Positions 26,044 through 34,840 of a stretch of 64,000 nt of DNA are shown here, piece by piece. A model generated the notes under the pieces. That model ran no database searches and had not been told where the DNA came from. It saw only the letters and a program-made list of their open reading frames with translations. Source of the stretch: Lactobacillaceae bacterium. GTDB taxonomy: Bacteria; Pseudomonadota; Alphaproteobacteria; RF32; CAG-239. Within the stretch, counting starts at the first letter, position 1. The number at the start of each line of letters is the position of its first letter. The DNA lies in the NCBI GenBank assembly GCA_031271345.1, contig JAISVX010000001.1:62001-126000 (forward strand), read 5' to 3'. Position numbers and translations under genes: made by a program.

Positions 26044-26445
26044 ATGAGAAAATTATTTATCGCATTTATGATAATAGCATTAAGCGCAACGAGCGTTTAT
26101 GCCAGACCTTACAATAACAACCATTATAAAAGCAGACCAAACTACAACAGACCGATACATAATACGACGGTTATAAAGAAAAGCGGCAGCGGAGAAAGAA
26201 TCGCCCTCGGCGTGGTAACCGGGTTATTCGGGCTTGCCGCAATAAACAGCATTGTGAGCAGCAGACAACCAGCGGCAACGGTACAATATGTCAGCCCGGC
26301 TCCAGCCTATGTAAACGCCCCGGCTTATGTTGCCGGCTCTCCCTCTTCCCAAAACTGCATAACCACTATGGACAGGTACAGCGGAGCAACTACCACAACA
26401 TGCACAAGCGCGCCTCAAGTCCGCGAAATAGTATATGTAAGGTAA
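26044..26445 (+). CDS. Exported low-complexity protein
   Basis: A 133-residue protein with a signal peptide ending SVYA-R. The mature part is rich in Asn, Tyr, Pro and Arg (PYNNNHYKSRPNYNRPIH). Then come a Gly/Ala/Val segment, GERIALGVVTGLFGLAAI, that may insert in a membrane, and a Pro/Ala/Tyr tail with two cysteines. No family is recognised. AAGAGGACA precedes the ATG and a terminator follows, so it is a gene of its own. Confidence 0.7.
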   Translation: MRKLFIAFMIIALSATSVYARPYNNNHYKSRPNYNRPIHNTTVIKKSGSGERIALGVVTGLFGLAAINSIVSSRQPAATVQYVSPAPAYVNAPAYVAGSPSSQNCITTMDRYSGATTTTCTSAPQVREIVYVR

Positions 26446-26463
26446 AATTTACGACCTCTAAAC

Positions 26464-26491
26464 AAAGACCTCTATTCGGAGGTCTTTTTGT
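26464..26491 (+). terminator. Rho-independent terminator
   Basis: Perfect 9-bp stem AAAGACCTC with GAGGTCTTT (26464-26472 / 26479-26487) and a T run. Confidence 0.9.
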
Positions 26492-26593
26492 TATATATCT
26501 TCGGAGATTGTGGAAGAGAAGATATATATTTTTGACTTATATATCAGAATATTTTAATGTGAAATCAGAGATGTAAACAACATAAGGAATAAA

Positions 26594-26977
26594 ATGATGA
26601 AAAATGTTTTTTTAGCCGCCGCTGCCTTAGTATTTTCAGCGACTGCCGCAAATGCGGAAGTAATTGCGCAATTTACCAGCAATATTGAAGAACGCCAGCC
26701 TGTCGATGCTCTTGAAGTAATAACTTTTGATAAGGAAGGTTTAGAAAATATTATTTTCTTCACAGATATTAGAAACGAAGAAGGCAAAACCATTTACCAC
26801 GTATGGAAAAATGGCGAAAACGAAATTTATAAACACAAATTCAATATCGGCGGAGCAAGATGGCGCGTATGGTCTTCGGTCGCAAAACTTCGCTTTACCC
26901 CGGAAGATACCATTTCTGTAGAAGTTGTCGACGACACTGGAAACATCCTTTACTCGGACTCAGTTGAAGTTAAGTAA
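26594..26977 (+). CDS. DUF2914 exported protein
   Basis: A 127-residue protein with a signal peptide ending TAANA-E. The mature part follows the DUF2914 pattern: FTSNIEERQPVD, IIFFTDIRNEEGKTIYHVW and GARWRVWSSVAKLRFTPEDTISVEVVD. The family is of unknown function and is also found fused to OmpA-like or transmembrane proteins. AAGGAATAAA precedes the ATG. Confidence 0.85.
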   Translation: MMKNVFLAAAALVFSATAANAEVIAQFTSNIEERQPVDALEVITFDKEGLENIIFFTDIRNEEGKTIYHVWKNGENEIYKHKFNIGGARWRVWSSVAKLRFTPEDTISVEVVDDTGNILYSDSVEVK

Positions 26978-26988
26978 TTTCAAATCAA

Positions 26989-27016
26989 AAAAGCCCTCAA
27001 TCGAGGGCTTTCATTT
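26989..27016 (+). terminator. Rho-independent terminator
   Basis: AAGCCCTC (26991-26998) with GAGGGCTT (27003-27010), then TCATTTT. Similar GCCCTC hairpins recur in the window. Confidence 0.88.
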
Positions 27017-27103
27017 TGGTGAATAACTTTATATCGTCTTGCCATAAAACAACAATTGGCTTAAATTTATTTTTATATTCAACTAAAAATGAAGGCTGGA
27101 ATT

Positions 27104-28468
27104 ATGGCAAAAGAAACAAATAAGGCGGTTCCTAAAGCTACTTTGGAGAGCTTAGAAGAAGATATTAAAAAGTTAAAAGAAAAAGATATAAGCCTTGAAA
27201 AAGACATAAAAAGTTTTAATACAAAAGTTGATGAAGACATTAATGAAAAAAGAAATGTCTTAAAATGGCTGGGAAGAACGCTCATCATTTTAGGATTAAC
27301 CGCTGGGGTTTTAAGCATTATATTCCTGCTTTTTTTCGACTATAGAACTGTAAAGCTATATGATGAAAACCTTCAATATTATAATAACTTCATAAACTCT
27401 TTAGAGGTTTTGGATAACGACGAAAATGTGAATGTAGGAATAAGATACAAAGACCTTTTTTCCAAACATAAAACCATTCCAGAATATTTGAAAGAGCCGG
27501 AAATCCTAAAACAAAACTTCTTGTCTGACTATTATCAGACACAAAGCAACTGGCTTAATACCTGGCTGACTGTTTTAGGAATAATCATGGCTGTTTTTGG
27601 CGGTATTATTCCTTTCATGTTCATAAAATTTTATGAGAGCAAAAGGGAAGAAATAAGTAAACTTTGCGATAAAATTGAAGATATGAGAAAGGAATATAAA
27701 GAAGATTTGGATAAACTTCTTGAAAAAACAGTTAATCTGCAAGACGAAATGAGGTCGGGTATAACATCAATTCAAACGACCAAAGACGACGTGATAAAAT
27801 TTGCTGAAGAAACGATAAGAGAAATTAAGAAAGATGTCGGTCTGGCTAAGAAATCAGAAGAAAACGCAAAGAAATCTCAAGAAAAAGCAAAAGAAAGCGA
27901 ATATGTTTCGTTTGTAGAAAATATATGCTTTAAAGATGACGGTCCCAAAGAAGAAGTCGATGATGCTTTATCTAAGATAAATTATCTATTAAATAAAAAG
28001 GAAAATAAAGAAAGCGTATATCTAATATTCCTTAGGGCCACGCTGTTCCTAAAACTAAAAGACTATAAAGCCTGTATTAACGACTACAACGAAATAGAAA
28101 AGATTGACCCTGGTTTTGCTTATTTACATAACAATAGAGGCTTCGCATTGATACGCAATAAACAATATAAAGAAGCGATAAAAGATTTGAAAATTGCATT
28201 AAAAGATAAGGAGAAAAACGGAGAGGTTCCTCATAAAGCCTATATTAACCTGATAAGAGCTTATATGTTATCAGAAAATTATGGAGAAGCTTTAGAAACA
28301 TTAAAGAATTATATACTCACCAGCCCTCTCAACGCATTCATATACGATGAGGATGAAGCTTTATACAAAGAAATATTAGAAAATAAAAAATTTAACGAAG
28401 CAACAGAGTTTTCTAAACTTATGCAAAAAGTCAAAATAATAACAAGAAAGAAATTCCGAGCCGAATAA
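27104..28468 (+). CDS. Two-span membrane protein with coiled coil and TPR-like C-terminus
   Basis: A 454-residue protein of unknown function. After a charged N-terminus there are two membrane helices, around LGRTLIILGLTAGVLSIIFL and WLTVLGIIMAVFGGIIPFMF. A lysine/glutamate-rich coiled coil follows (about residues 175-265). The C-terminal part holds TPR-like helices, as in KDYKACINDYNEIEKIDPGF and RNKQYKEAIKDLKIALKD. The start at 27104 has GAAGG eight bases ahead; the in-frame ATG at 27089 has none. A scaffold or assembly role at the inner membrane is possible. Confidence 0.7.
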   Translation: MAKETNKAVPKATLESLEEDIKKLKEKDISLEKDIKSFNTKVDEDINEKRNVLKWLGRTLIILGLTAGVLSIIFLLFFDYRTVKLYDENLQYYNNFINSLEVLDNDENVNVGIRYKDLFSKHKTIPEYLKEPEILKQNFLSDYYQTQSNWLNTWLTVLGIIMAVFGGIIPFMFIKFYESKREEISKLCDKIEDMRKEYKEDLDKLLEKTVNLQDEMRSGITSIQTTKDDVIKFAEETIREIKKDVGLAKKSEENAKKSQEKAKESEYVSFVENICFKDDGPKEEVDDALSKINYLLNKKENKESVYLIFLRATLFLKLKDYKACINDYNEIEKIDPGFAYLHNNRGFALIRNKQYKEAIKDLKIALKDKEKNGEVPHKAYINLIRAYMLSENYGEALETLKNYILTSPLNAFIYDEDEALYKEILENKKFNEATEFSKLMQKVKIITRKKFRAE

Positions 28469-28472
28469 ACAA

Positions 28473-28497
28473 AAAGCCCTCGATGAGGGCTTTGGTT
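28473..28497 (+). terminator. Bidirectional terminator
   Basis: AAAGCCCTC (28473-28481) with GAGGGCTTT (28485-28493) and flanking A and T tracts, between convergent genes. Confidence 0.85.
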
Positions 28498-29440
28498 ACT
28501 TTTTATGTCCTTTGAGTTCTTTGTAGATTCGAACAACTTCTGGAGAAATGGAATTATTTGCTTCCGTCTTCTCAACTGCGGGAGAAGGTTCGTCTTTGCG
28601 CATTCTGGATTTTACATTTTCGACTTTAACGCCGACATCTTCAAATTCGCCCGTACGCTTATTAAAAAACATTCTTTTGCCTGTTTCGTCAGTAAAGGAA
28701 AAAATATCGTCTTCATTTTCCGCAATGAATTCAACCCCGCCGCCATCCGCGTTTAAAGCGGCTGATAATTTCGCGCCTTCGCTTATCAATTCCATATCAT
28801 CTGGCTGTTTAATTCTGTTTTCCGCGCCTTTATAAAGCTTCAGCAAGTTTTCCTGGGTAGGGTCAAAATATTTTAGCGAATTGTCGGTTTTATTAACAAA
28901 ATCCGCATACTTGCCATCATCCAGACCAAACATAATATCATTTAATTTTTCGGCGCCATGTCCTTCTTCAAGAAATTTTTGACGAACAGCGTTATATTCT
29001 TTTTTCAATTCCTCATGTTGGTCTTTAAGATATTTTGGAGTCTGCATGCCAAGTTTTTCGTAAAAATTTCCCGCGGTAAATGTCGGCATTGTAATTATTC
29101 TTCCGCCGCAGCCGGTTTTGACCGAAAGCTCATAAACCTTTTGATAACCCAGCCTGCCATAGCCTTTGCCCTGACTGCCGATAGTAGAATAGCCGTCAAC
29201 TTCCAAAATTGGCAGCAGCTCTTTCGAAGCCTTGTCTTTGTACCAAGAATCTGGATAAAGCTGTTTTTCGCCGCGGTTATCGGTCATATTAGCATGGATT
29301 GACACAGCGCAGTCGCCGACCTTTTTTTCTTCGTCATACATATTAAAAAACATAACCGAAGAATAACCGGCTTCGTCCGAAGGTGTGGTATCAAAAAAAG
29401 ATTTTGCGCGAACAAGATTAACAATATTTTTATTATCCAT
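28496..29440 (-). CDS. GNAT-like protein with uncharacterised C-terminal half
   Basis: A 314-residue protein. The first half has a GNAT-like fold: GSQGKGYGRLGYQKVYELSV is an acetyl-CoA-binding motif, followed by CGGRIITMPTFTAGNFYEKLGM, a typical second landmark. The C-terminal half (from about residue 140) is charged and unlike anything I recognise, with alternating acidic and Asn-rich stretches that suggest little fixed structure at the end. The substrate is unknown. It is the second gene of an accessory stretch of mostly uncharacterised proteins. Confidence 0.65.
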   Translation of the reverse strand: MDNKNIVNLVRAKSFFDTTPSDEAGYSSVMFFNMYDEEKKVGDCAVSIHANMTDNRGEKQLYPDSWYKDKASKELLPILEVDGYSTIGSQGKGYGRLGYQKVYELSVKTGCGGRIITMPTFTAGNFYEKLGMQTPKYLKDQHEELKKEYNAVRQKFLEEGHGAEKLNDIMFGLDDGKYADFVNKTDNSLKYFDPTQENLLKLYKGAENRIKQPDDMELISEGAKLSAALNADGGGVEFIAENEDDIFSFTDETGKRMFFNKRTGEFEDVGVKVENVKSRMRKDEPSPAVEKTEANNSISPEVVRIYKELKGHKK

Positions 29441-29518
29441 GTGAACCTTCTTTATTATTTTATTTTCCTCTATGGTACGCTAATTTTTATTTTTTGTAAA
29501 TCTATCATTAGGCAGTAA

Positions 29519-29546
29519 AAAAGCCCTCTAATCAGGGGGCTTTTTA
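29519..29546 (-). terminator. Terminator of the membrane-protein gene
   Basis: Stem AAGCCCTCT with AGGGGGCTT (one mismatch) and A/T tracts on both sides. Confidence 0.8.
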
Positions 29547-29553
29547 TCTTAAG

Positions 29554-29979
29554 TTATTTTGCCTTCATAATATAATAAGCAGCTGAGGCTAATGATATTA
29601 TTATAACAGAGATAAATACCGATATGAACAATATTAAGTTCTCAGATAAATAACTTATAAAATCTCCCGCTTTTTCCAAACCGAATACTAAAATAAATAT
29701 AAACGAGAAAGCTATTATAAAGTATGGAATCCAGCCAACAGATATAAGATATGCTTGAATTTTCAAATGCTCATTCTTAATTCTTGATATAACCTTTGGA
29801 ACCCTATTAAAGAATAACCTAATACATAAGAATATAAATGTTAGAAACCAAATGTCACTTATAAACTCGGCAACCTTCCATGGGAAGAAGTATAAAGGCA
29901 CAGAACATATAAAATATATTCCCCCCCCAAAATTAAAGCTTCTTTTGAAACAATTTTCATAAACGTCTCCTTTAAACAT
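29554..29979 (-). CDS. Membrane protein with a G8 tract out of frame with its best start
   Basis: A multi-span membrane protein of about 135-141 residues with four hydrophobic segments and no recognised family. The ATG at 29979 opens the full frame but has no ribosome-binding site. The ATG at 29960 is preceded by AAAGGAG but is in another frame. It reads MKIVSKEALILGG and then meets eight G (plus-strand C at 29921-29928), after which it stops within about 20 codons. One added or two removed G would join this start to the long frame as MKIVSKEALILGGGIYFI. The gene is therefore either off-phase, mis-assembled, or starts at 29979. Confidence 0.55.
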   Translation of the reverse strand: MFKGDVYENCFKRSFNFGGGIYFICSVPLYFFPWKVAEFISDIWFLTFIFLCIRLFFNRVPKVISRIKNEHLKIQAYLISVGWIPYFIIAFSFIFILVFGLEKAGDFISYLSENLILFISVFISVIIISLASAAYYIMKAK

Positions 29980-30025
29980 TTCAATAAGTATATTTATCTC
30001 AGCTTTAAATATCAATAAATATCAA

Positions 30026-30406
30026 TTAATTTTCTCTACATGTTTCATCTAATGTTTGCTTGATAACAAACATTTTATTTCCTGAGCTAAAAGCCCTTTT
30101 TGCCCATCCCAGAGGTTTTATAATTCCATCAACTTTTAGATTATTATCCTTTTGAAAATTTTGAACCGCTGTAAACATTCCCTCGTCTGGTATAGGTGTC
30201 ATGCCATATTCAGGCTTTTCATAATATCCAAGCTCATTTAGTATTTTCTTTATTATTAATGTATCTTTCGGGTTATTCTCCGAAGCCCTATCTATTGACC
30301 TTTCCAAACAAACGCCGTTACCAGGAGCTGCCCTTGTGTAAGAAGATACTCTATGTCCATCTCTTGTATGCGTCCTGACTTCAATTAAATTTTTATTTTC
30401 GCTCAT
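30026..30406 (-). CDS. Small protein with peptidoglycan-binding-like domain
   Basis: A 126-residue protein. The C-terminal half (IIKKILNELGYYEKPEYG...FTAVQNFQKDNNLKVDGIIKP) has the three-helix pattern of a PG_binding_1 domain. The N-terminal part (RTHTRDGHRVSSYTRAAPGN) resembles phage-derived or toxin-linker proteins. No signal peptide is seen. AAGGAAG precedes the ATG at 30406. Its place beside the variable membrane protein suggests an accessory cluster. Confidence 0.6.
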   Translation of the reverse strand: MSENKNLIEVRTHTRDGHRVSSYTRAAPGNGVCLERSIDRASENNPKDTLIIKKILNELGYYEKPEYGMTPIPDEGMFTAVQNFQKDNNLKVDGIIKPLGWAKRAFSSGNKMFVIKQTLDETCREN

Positions 30407-30459
30407 TTTTTCTTCCTTAAAAAACAAAAAATAGGCAACCGCCTGTCATCAAATAAATA

Positions 30460-30492
30460 AAAGAGTACTGTATTTTAAATACAGTACTCTTT
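30460..30492. repeat. Perfect 16-bp inverted repeat
   Basis: AAAGAGTACTGTATTT (30460-30475) and AAATACAGTACTCTTT (30477-30492) are exact complements around one base. It could be a bidirectional terminator with T-rich ends or a binding site. It lies between the small PG-binding-like gene and the tsf terminator. Confidence 0.6.
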
Positions 30493-30557
30493 AGTAACGT
30501 TTTTATATAACATAAATTTTGTAAAAAAGCAAGGAATAAAATCCTATATATTTAATA

Positions 30558-30589
30558 GAAAAAGCCCCTCATTAGAGGAGCTTTTTCCA
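30558..30589 (-). terminator. Terminator of the rpsB-tsf operon
   Basis: AAAAAGCCCCTC with GAGGAGCTTTTT around ATTA (one mismatch), with A and T tracts. It follows tsf on the minus strand. Confidence 0.85.
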
Positions 30590-30654
30590 GAACTATATCT
30601 CGTGAAACGCAGTTGAACAGGTAAAAGCTGAATATTGTCTGTCCCTGCTAGAGA

Positions 30655-31581
30655 CTATTTACCTAATTGAGCGGCAACTTCAGCTGCGAAGTCTTCGGTT
30701 CTTTTTTCGATACCTTCGCCAAGTTTGAACATTACAAACTCTTTAAGCTCGACAGGAGCGCCAACTTCTTTTTCCGCTTCTTTAATTACCTGCTTAACTT
30801 TTTTCTCAGTATCCATAATGAACATCTGCTCTTCAAGAACAACCTCGTCATAATATTTTCTGATACGACCCTCAACCATTTTCTCAATGATGTTTGCAGG
30901 TTTGCCAGAAGCCGCGGCCTGCTCGGTGAAAATAGCTTTTTCTCTTTCTACAGACTCTGGAGCAACTTCCGCAATTGTTTTAAATTGAGGAGCAGACGCC
31001 GCGATGTGCATAGCGATTGTTTTGCCCAGCTCTGCCAGCTTGTCTTTGTTGCCGGTTGATTCCAAAGCAACCAAAACGCCGATTTTGCCAACATTTGGAG
31101 CCGCCGCATTGTGAGTATAAGAGGCGATAACGCCGTCTTTTACTTCAATTGATTTTGCGCGGCGAATGTTCATGTTTTCTCCGATTTTTGCGATAAGGTC
31201 GGTTAATCTTTCTTTGAAAGATTTTTTAGTTTTTGGGCAAGCAAACTCGCCCATAGAATTAACGCAGCCATCGCATTTTAACGCAACTTTAGCTGCATCG
31301 CATACATATTCTTGGAATAATTCGTTTTTCGCAACGAAGTCTGTTTCAGAGTTAACTTCAACAACCGCGCCCTTATTGCCTTCAACAGCGATTGCAACCA
31401 GACCTTCGGCGGCAACGCGGCTCGCTTTTTTAGCGGCTGTCGCCAAACCTTTTGTACGAAGCCAGTCTACAGCTGCTTCCATATCTCCGTTTGTTTCAAC
31501 AAGCGCTTTTTTAGCGTCAAGCATGCCTGCGCCAGTTGAATCTCTTAATTCTTTAACCATAGTGGCTGTAATGTTTGTCAT
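30655..31581 (-). CDS. tsf: Elongation factor Ts
   Basis: The nucleotide-exchange factor for EF-Tu, 308 residues. The N-terminal UBA-like domain TAGMLDAKKALVETNGDMEAAVDWLRTKG is clear, and the core begins with SRVAAEGLV and the TDFVAKNE motif. The C-terminal module is FVMFKLGEGIEKRTEDFAAEV. It follows rpsB by 91 bases in the usual rpsB-tsf order. A strong hairpin lies in that gap. Confidence 0.98.
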   Translation of the reverse strand: MTNITATMVKELRDSTGAGMLDAKKALVETNGDMEAAVDWLRTKGLATAAKKASRVAAEGLVAIAVEGNKGAVVEVNSETDFVAKNELFQEYVCDAAKVALKCDGCVNSMGEFACPKTKKSFKERLTDLIAKIGENMNIRRAKSIEVKDGVIASYTHNAAAPNVGKIGVLVALESTGNKDKLAELGKTIAMHIAASAPQFKTIAEVAPESVEREKAIFTEQAAASGKPANIIEKMVEGRIRKYYDEVVLEEQMFIMDTEKKVKQVIKEAEKEVGAPVELKEFVMFKLGEGIEKRTEDFAAEVAAQLGK

Positions 31582-31619
31582 TCTTTAATACCCCTAAATT
31601 TGAAACTTTTTAAATCACT

Positions 31620-31646
31620 GTGGCGATATTACATAAATATCGCCAC
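31620..31646 (-). promoter_or_regulatory. Hairpin between rpsB and tsf
   Basis: A perfect 11-bp inverted repeat (GTGGCGATATT with AATATCGCCAC) around five bases, in the rpsB-tsf gap. It is not followed by a T-run on the minus strand. It may be an RNA-stability or processing signal, or a partial attenuator. Confidence 0.55.
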
Positions 31647-31672
31647 TGTATAACTTTTATAAGACGATAATC

Positions 31673-32479
31673 TTATTCGGCAGCGTCTTCCGCTTCTTCA
31701 GATTTTGCTTTTTTAGCAGTTCTTTTCTTGAAAGCTTTAGCTTCGCCGGCTTCTCCTGATTCTTCTACTTTAACGCCGTGAGCCGCAACTTCTGCCTGAA
31801 TACCGGCAAGAACAGCGCTTGCAACCATGTCTGAATAAAACTGAATAGCTCTGATAGCGTCATCATTGCCCGGAACTGGATAATCAACAGTTTCAGGGTC
31901 AGAGTTTGTATCGCAAATACCTATTACTGGAATACCCAGCTTTCTAGCTTCTTTAACCGCCAAGTCTTCTTTAGTTACGTCAACTACGAAAAGAAGATCA
32001 GGCTGACCGCCCATAGACATGATACCGCCCAATTCCTTTTGAAGCTTTTCCTGCTCTTTTTTCAAGTTAAGCAATTCTTTTTTAGTGTAACCGCTTGTCT
32101 CATTTTTATCAAACATGTTGTTTAATTTTACAAGGCGGGAAATTGACCTGTAGATAGTTTTCCAGTTAGTCATCATACCGCCCAGCCAACGAGCGTTAAC
32201 GTAGTATTGACCGCATCTTTCCGCATGCTCTTTAACAATGTCCTGAGCCTGTCTTTTTGTTCCGACAAAAAGAACCTTACCGCCCTGAGAAGCAACATCT
32301 CTTGCTACTGACAATGCCTGATAAAACATTGGATAAGTTTTTTGAAGATCAATAATGTGAATATTATCTCTTTTTCCATAAATATACGGAGACATTTTTG
32401 GGTTCCAACGACGAGCGTGGTGACCAAAGTGTACGCCAGCTTCCATCATCTGACGCAATGAAAATTGTGGAATAGACAT
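31673..32479 (-). CDS. rpsB: 30S ribosomal protein S2
   Basis: A 268-residue small-subunit protein with the S2 signatures QMMEAGVHFGHHARRWNPKM and the C-terminal-third motif PVIGICDTNSDPETVDYPVPGNDDAIRAIQ. The last 30 residues are a lysine- and alanine-rich tail. AAAGGAAA precedes the ATG. It is the first gene of the rpsB-tsf operon, divergent from parE, with a leader that can fold. Confidence 0.98.
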   Translation of the reverse strand: MSIPQFSLRQMMEAGVHFGHHARRWNPKMSPYIYGKRDNIHIIDLQKTYPMFYQALSVARDVASQGGKVLFVGTKRQAQDIVKEHAERCGQYYVNARWLGGMMTNWKTIYRSISRLVKLNNMFDKNETSGYTKKELLNLKKEQEKLQKELGGIMSMGGQPDLLFVVDVTKEDLAVKEARKLGIPVIGICDTNSDPETVDYPVPGNDDAIRAIQFYSDMVASAVLAGIQAEVAAHGVKVEESGEAGEAKAFKKRTAKKAKSEEAEDAAE

Positions 32480-32511
32480 TTATAAATTTCCTTTTTTCCA
32501 GTTAAACCTCT

Positions 32512-32571
32512 GTAAAGCCTTATCTTTTCAGACACCAGACGGAGACCCAAAACGAATCCCACCCGCTTTAC
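32512..32571 (-). promoter_or_regulatory. Candidate structured rpsB leader
   Basis: A 7-bp stem, GTAAAGC (32512-32518) with GCTTTAC (32565-32571), closes a 46-base loop with repeated GTCT/AGAC elements, 33 bases upstream of the rpsB ATG. In other bacteria S2 represses its own mRNA through the leader; this structure would be the candidate, which is inference. Confidence 0.4.
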
Positions 32572-32713
32572 ATGTGAAATAAGAAGCGGTAAAAACTGCT
32601 TCCGAGCTATCTTTTATATGGTTATTCGGATAATTGCAACTATTTTTTTGATTTTTATTTTCAATTTTGATATAACGAGTCAGATTAATGAAATTTATGA
32701 ACTTAGAGATTTT

Positions 32714-34720
32714 ATGAAAATGCCTGATTTATTTGAAGTTACCATACCAAACTATGATGAATATTCCGCTCAAGACATTCAAGTTTTAGAGGGATTAGAA
32801 CCTGTCCGCCACCGCCCGGGAATGTATATCGGCGGTGTCGATGAACAAGCGCTGCACCATCTTGTCGCGGAAATCCTTGATAACTCAATGGACGAAGCCG
32901 TTGCCGGCTATGCGAATAAAATCGAAGTATCGGTAAACTCGGACTTTTCGGTAACAATTACCGACAACGGTCGCGGAATCCCCGTTGACCCGCACCCGAA
33001 ATACCCTAATAAATCCGCTCTCGAAGTCATTATGACAACTTTGCACTCAGGCGGCAAATTCGGCGGAAACGCATATAAAGTTTCCGGCGGTCTGCATGGC
33101 GTTGGCTTATCGGTGGTTAACGCTTTATCCGAAAACTTGGTGGTTGAAATTGCCCGCGATAAAAAACTTTACCGTCAAATCTACAGCAAAGGCAAACCCC
33201 AAACAGCTTTGGAGCTGGTTGGAAACGTTTCCAACAGACGCGGAACGGCTATTACATTTAAGCCTGATTCAGAAATTTTCGGCATAAGCGCATATTTAAT
33301 CCCCAACCGCATTTTCCGCATGGCGCGCTCAAAAGCTTTTTTGTTCAAAGGCATTCGAATCTTTTGGAAATGCGCTCCAGACGTATTAATGGAAGACGAC
33401 CCGACCCCGCAGGAAGCCGAACTTCATTTTCCTAACGGCTTGCAAGATTTCTTAAATTATCAAATCGGCGGACGGGAAACTATTAACCGCACGGTTTTTG
33501 CCGGAGAAGCAGCCCTTGCCAGCGATGAGGGCAAAGTCGAGTGGGCAATCTCGTGGCCGATAGATGAAAACGGTTTTATATATTCTTATTGCAACACCGT
33601 TATCACCCCTCAGGGCGGAACTCACGAGCTTGGTTTTAAGACCGCATTGGTAAGGGGGCTTAAAGAATACGGCGAAATGGCCAATATCAAAAAAGCGGCG
33701 CAAATCACTGCGGAAGATTTTTTAAGCGACAGCTGCATGACTTTGTCCTTATTTATCAGAGAACCTCAATTTCAAGGACAGACAAAAGACAGGCTGACTT
33801 CCGCCAAAGCGACAAGACTGGTTGAACAAGCCGTTAAAGACAGTTTTGACCACTGGCTGACTTCCGATGTTGAAAACGCCAATGCTCTTCTTGAATATGT
33901 TATTGAAAGAGCGGAAGCCAGAAAGAAGAAAAAAGAAGAAAAAATACAATTAAGAAAAACTCCTACAAAACGCCTGCGCCTGCCGGGAAAACTTGCCGAT
34001 TGTTCAAAAAACGACGCGGAAGATACGGAGCTTTTCATTGTTGAGGGAGACTCTGCCGGCGGTTCGGCAAAACAAGGACGCGACAGGGTCACACAGGCTA
34101 TTCTTCCTCTTAAAGGCAAAATTTTGAACGTTGCCAGCGCATCTTTAGATAAAATCCTCCAAAACCAAGAGATTAAAGACATGATTGAAGCTCTCGGCTG
34201 CGGAGCGAAAGACGCGTATAAGGAAGAAAATCTGCGTTATGAAAAAATCATAATCATGACCGATGCCGATGTCGACGGCGCGCACATAGCGTCGCTTTTG
34301 ATGACTTTTTTCTACCAGCAGATGCCAAAGCTGATAGAAAACGGACATCTTTATATAGCAACTCCGCCATTATATAAAGTTGCGAACGGTACAAAGATTT
34401 TTTACGCGCAGGATGACGAAGACAAAGACCGAATCCTTGGAAAAGAGTTTAAAGGAAATTCCAAACCTTCCGTTTCCAGATTTAAAGGCTTAGGAGAGAT
34501 GAGCGCCATACAGCTTCGCGACACGACCATGGATAAAAAGAAACGCACGCTTCTTAAAGTTATGCTTCCCAATACAAACACTGAGGAAGGACGCGAGGAT
34601 GCGTTTGAAACCCGCCGACTGGTTGAGCGTTTGATGGGCAAAAATCCAGAAATGAGGTTTAACTTTATCATTGAACGCGCAAAATTTGTCTCAGAAGACG
34701 ATTTAGATTTAGTCAGCTAA
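32714..34720 (+). CDS. parE: DNA topoisomerase IV subunit B
   Basis: The ATPase subunit of topoisomerase IV, which unlinks daughter chromosomes. With the ATG at 32714 it has 668 residues. The GHKL ATPase motifs are EILDNSMDEA, DNGRGIPVD and SGGLHGVGLSVVNAL. The TOPRIM motif is FIVEGDSAGGSAKQGRD, with DADVDGAHI beyond. ParE rather than GyrB is favoured by the length and by EEEKIQLRKTPTKRLRLPGKLADCS-like wording (residues near 440-460). An upstream in-frame ATG at 32618 would add 32 hydrophobic residues unlike any ParE and is rejected. Confidence 0.94.
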   Translation: MKMPDLFEVTIPNYDEYSAQDIQVLEGLEPVRHRPGMYIGGVDEQALHHLVAEILDNSMDEAVAGYANKIEVSVNSDFSVTITDNGRGIPVDPHPKYPNKSALEVIMTTLHSGGKFGGNAYKVSGGLHGVGLSVVNALSENLVVEIARDKKLYRQIYSKGKPQTALELVGNVSNRRGTAITFKPDSEIFGISAYLIPNRIFRMARSKAFLFKGIRIFWKCAPDVLMEDDPTPQEAELHFPNGLQDFLNYQIGGRETINRTVFAGEAALASDEGKVEWAISWPIDENGFIYSYCNTVITPQGGTHELGFKTALVRGLKEYGEMANIKKAAQITAEDFLSDSCMTLSLFIREPQFQGQTKDRLTSAKATRLVEQAVKDSFDHWLTSDVENANALLEYVIERAEARKKKKEEKIQLRKTPTKRLRLPGKLADCSKNDAEDTELFIVEGDSAGGSAKQGRDRVTQAILPLKGKILNVASASLDKILQNQEIKDMIEALGCGAKDAYKEENLRYEKIIIMTDADVDGAHIASLLMTFFYQQMPKLIENGHLYIATPPLYKVANGTKIFYAQDDEDKDRILGKEFKGNSKPSVSRFKGLGEMSAIQLRDTTMDKKKRTLLKVMLPNTNTEEGREDAFETRRLVERLMGKNPEMRFNFIIERAKFVSEDDLDLVS

Positions 34721-34746
34721 CGACAAAACTGGAAATAAAGCGAAAC

Positions 34747-34785
34747 AAAATATTAAATTATTAAAAAATTTAATATTTTGTTTAT
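34747..34785 (+). terminator. AT-rich terminator after parE
   Basis: AAAATATTAAATT (34747-34759) with AATTTAATATTTT (34767-34779), then GTTTATAAT. The stem is long but has no GC pairs. Confidence 0.5.
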
Positions 34786-34840
34786 AATAAATCTGTAATA
34801 TAATTAGCTATATAAAGTTGTATATTATATGGAGTGCGCT

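Noticed and set aside
32618-32713. Hydrophobic N-terminal extension of ParE
   Set aside because: It is not part of any type II topoisomerase and the ATG at 32714 is better placed.
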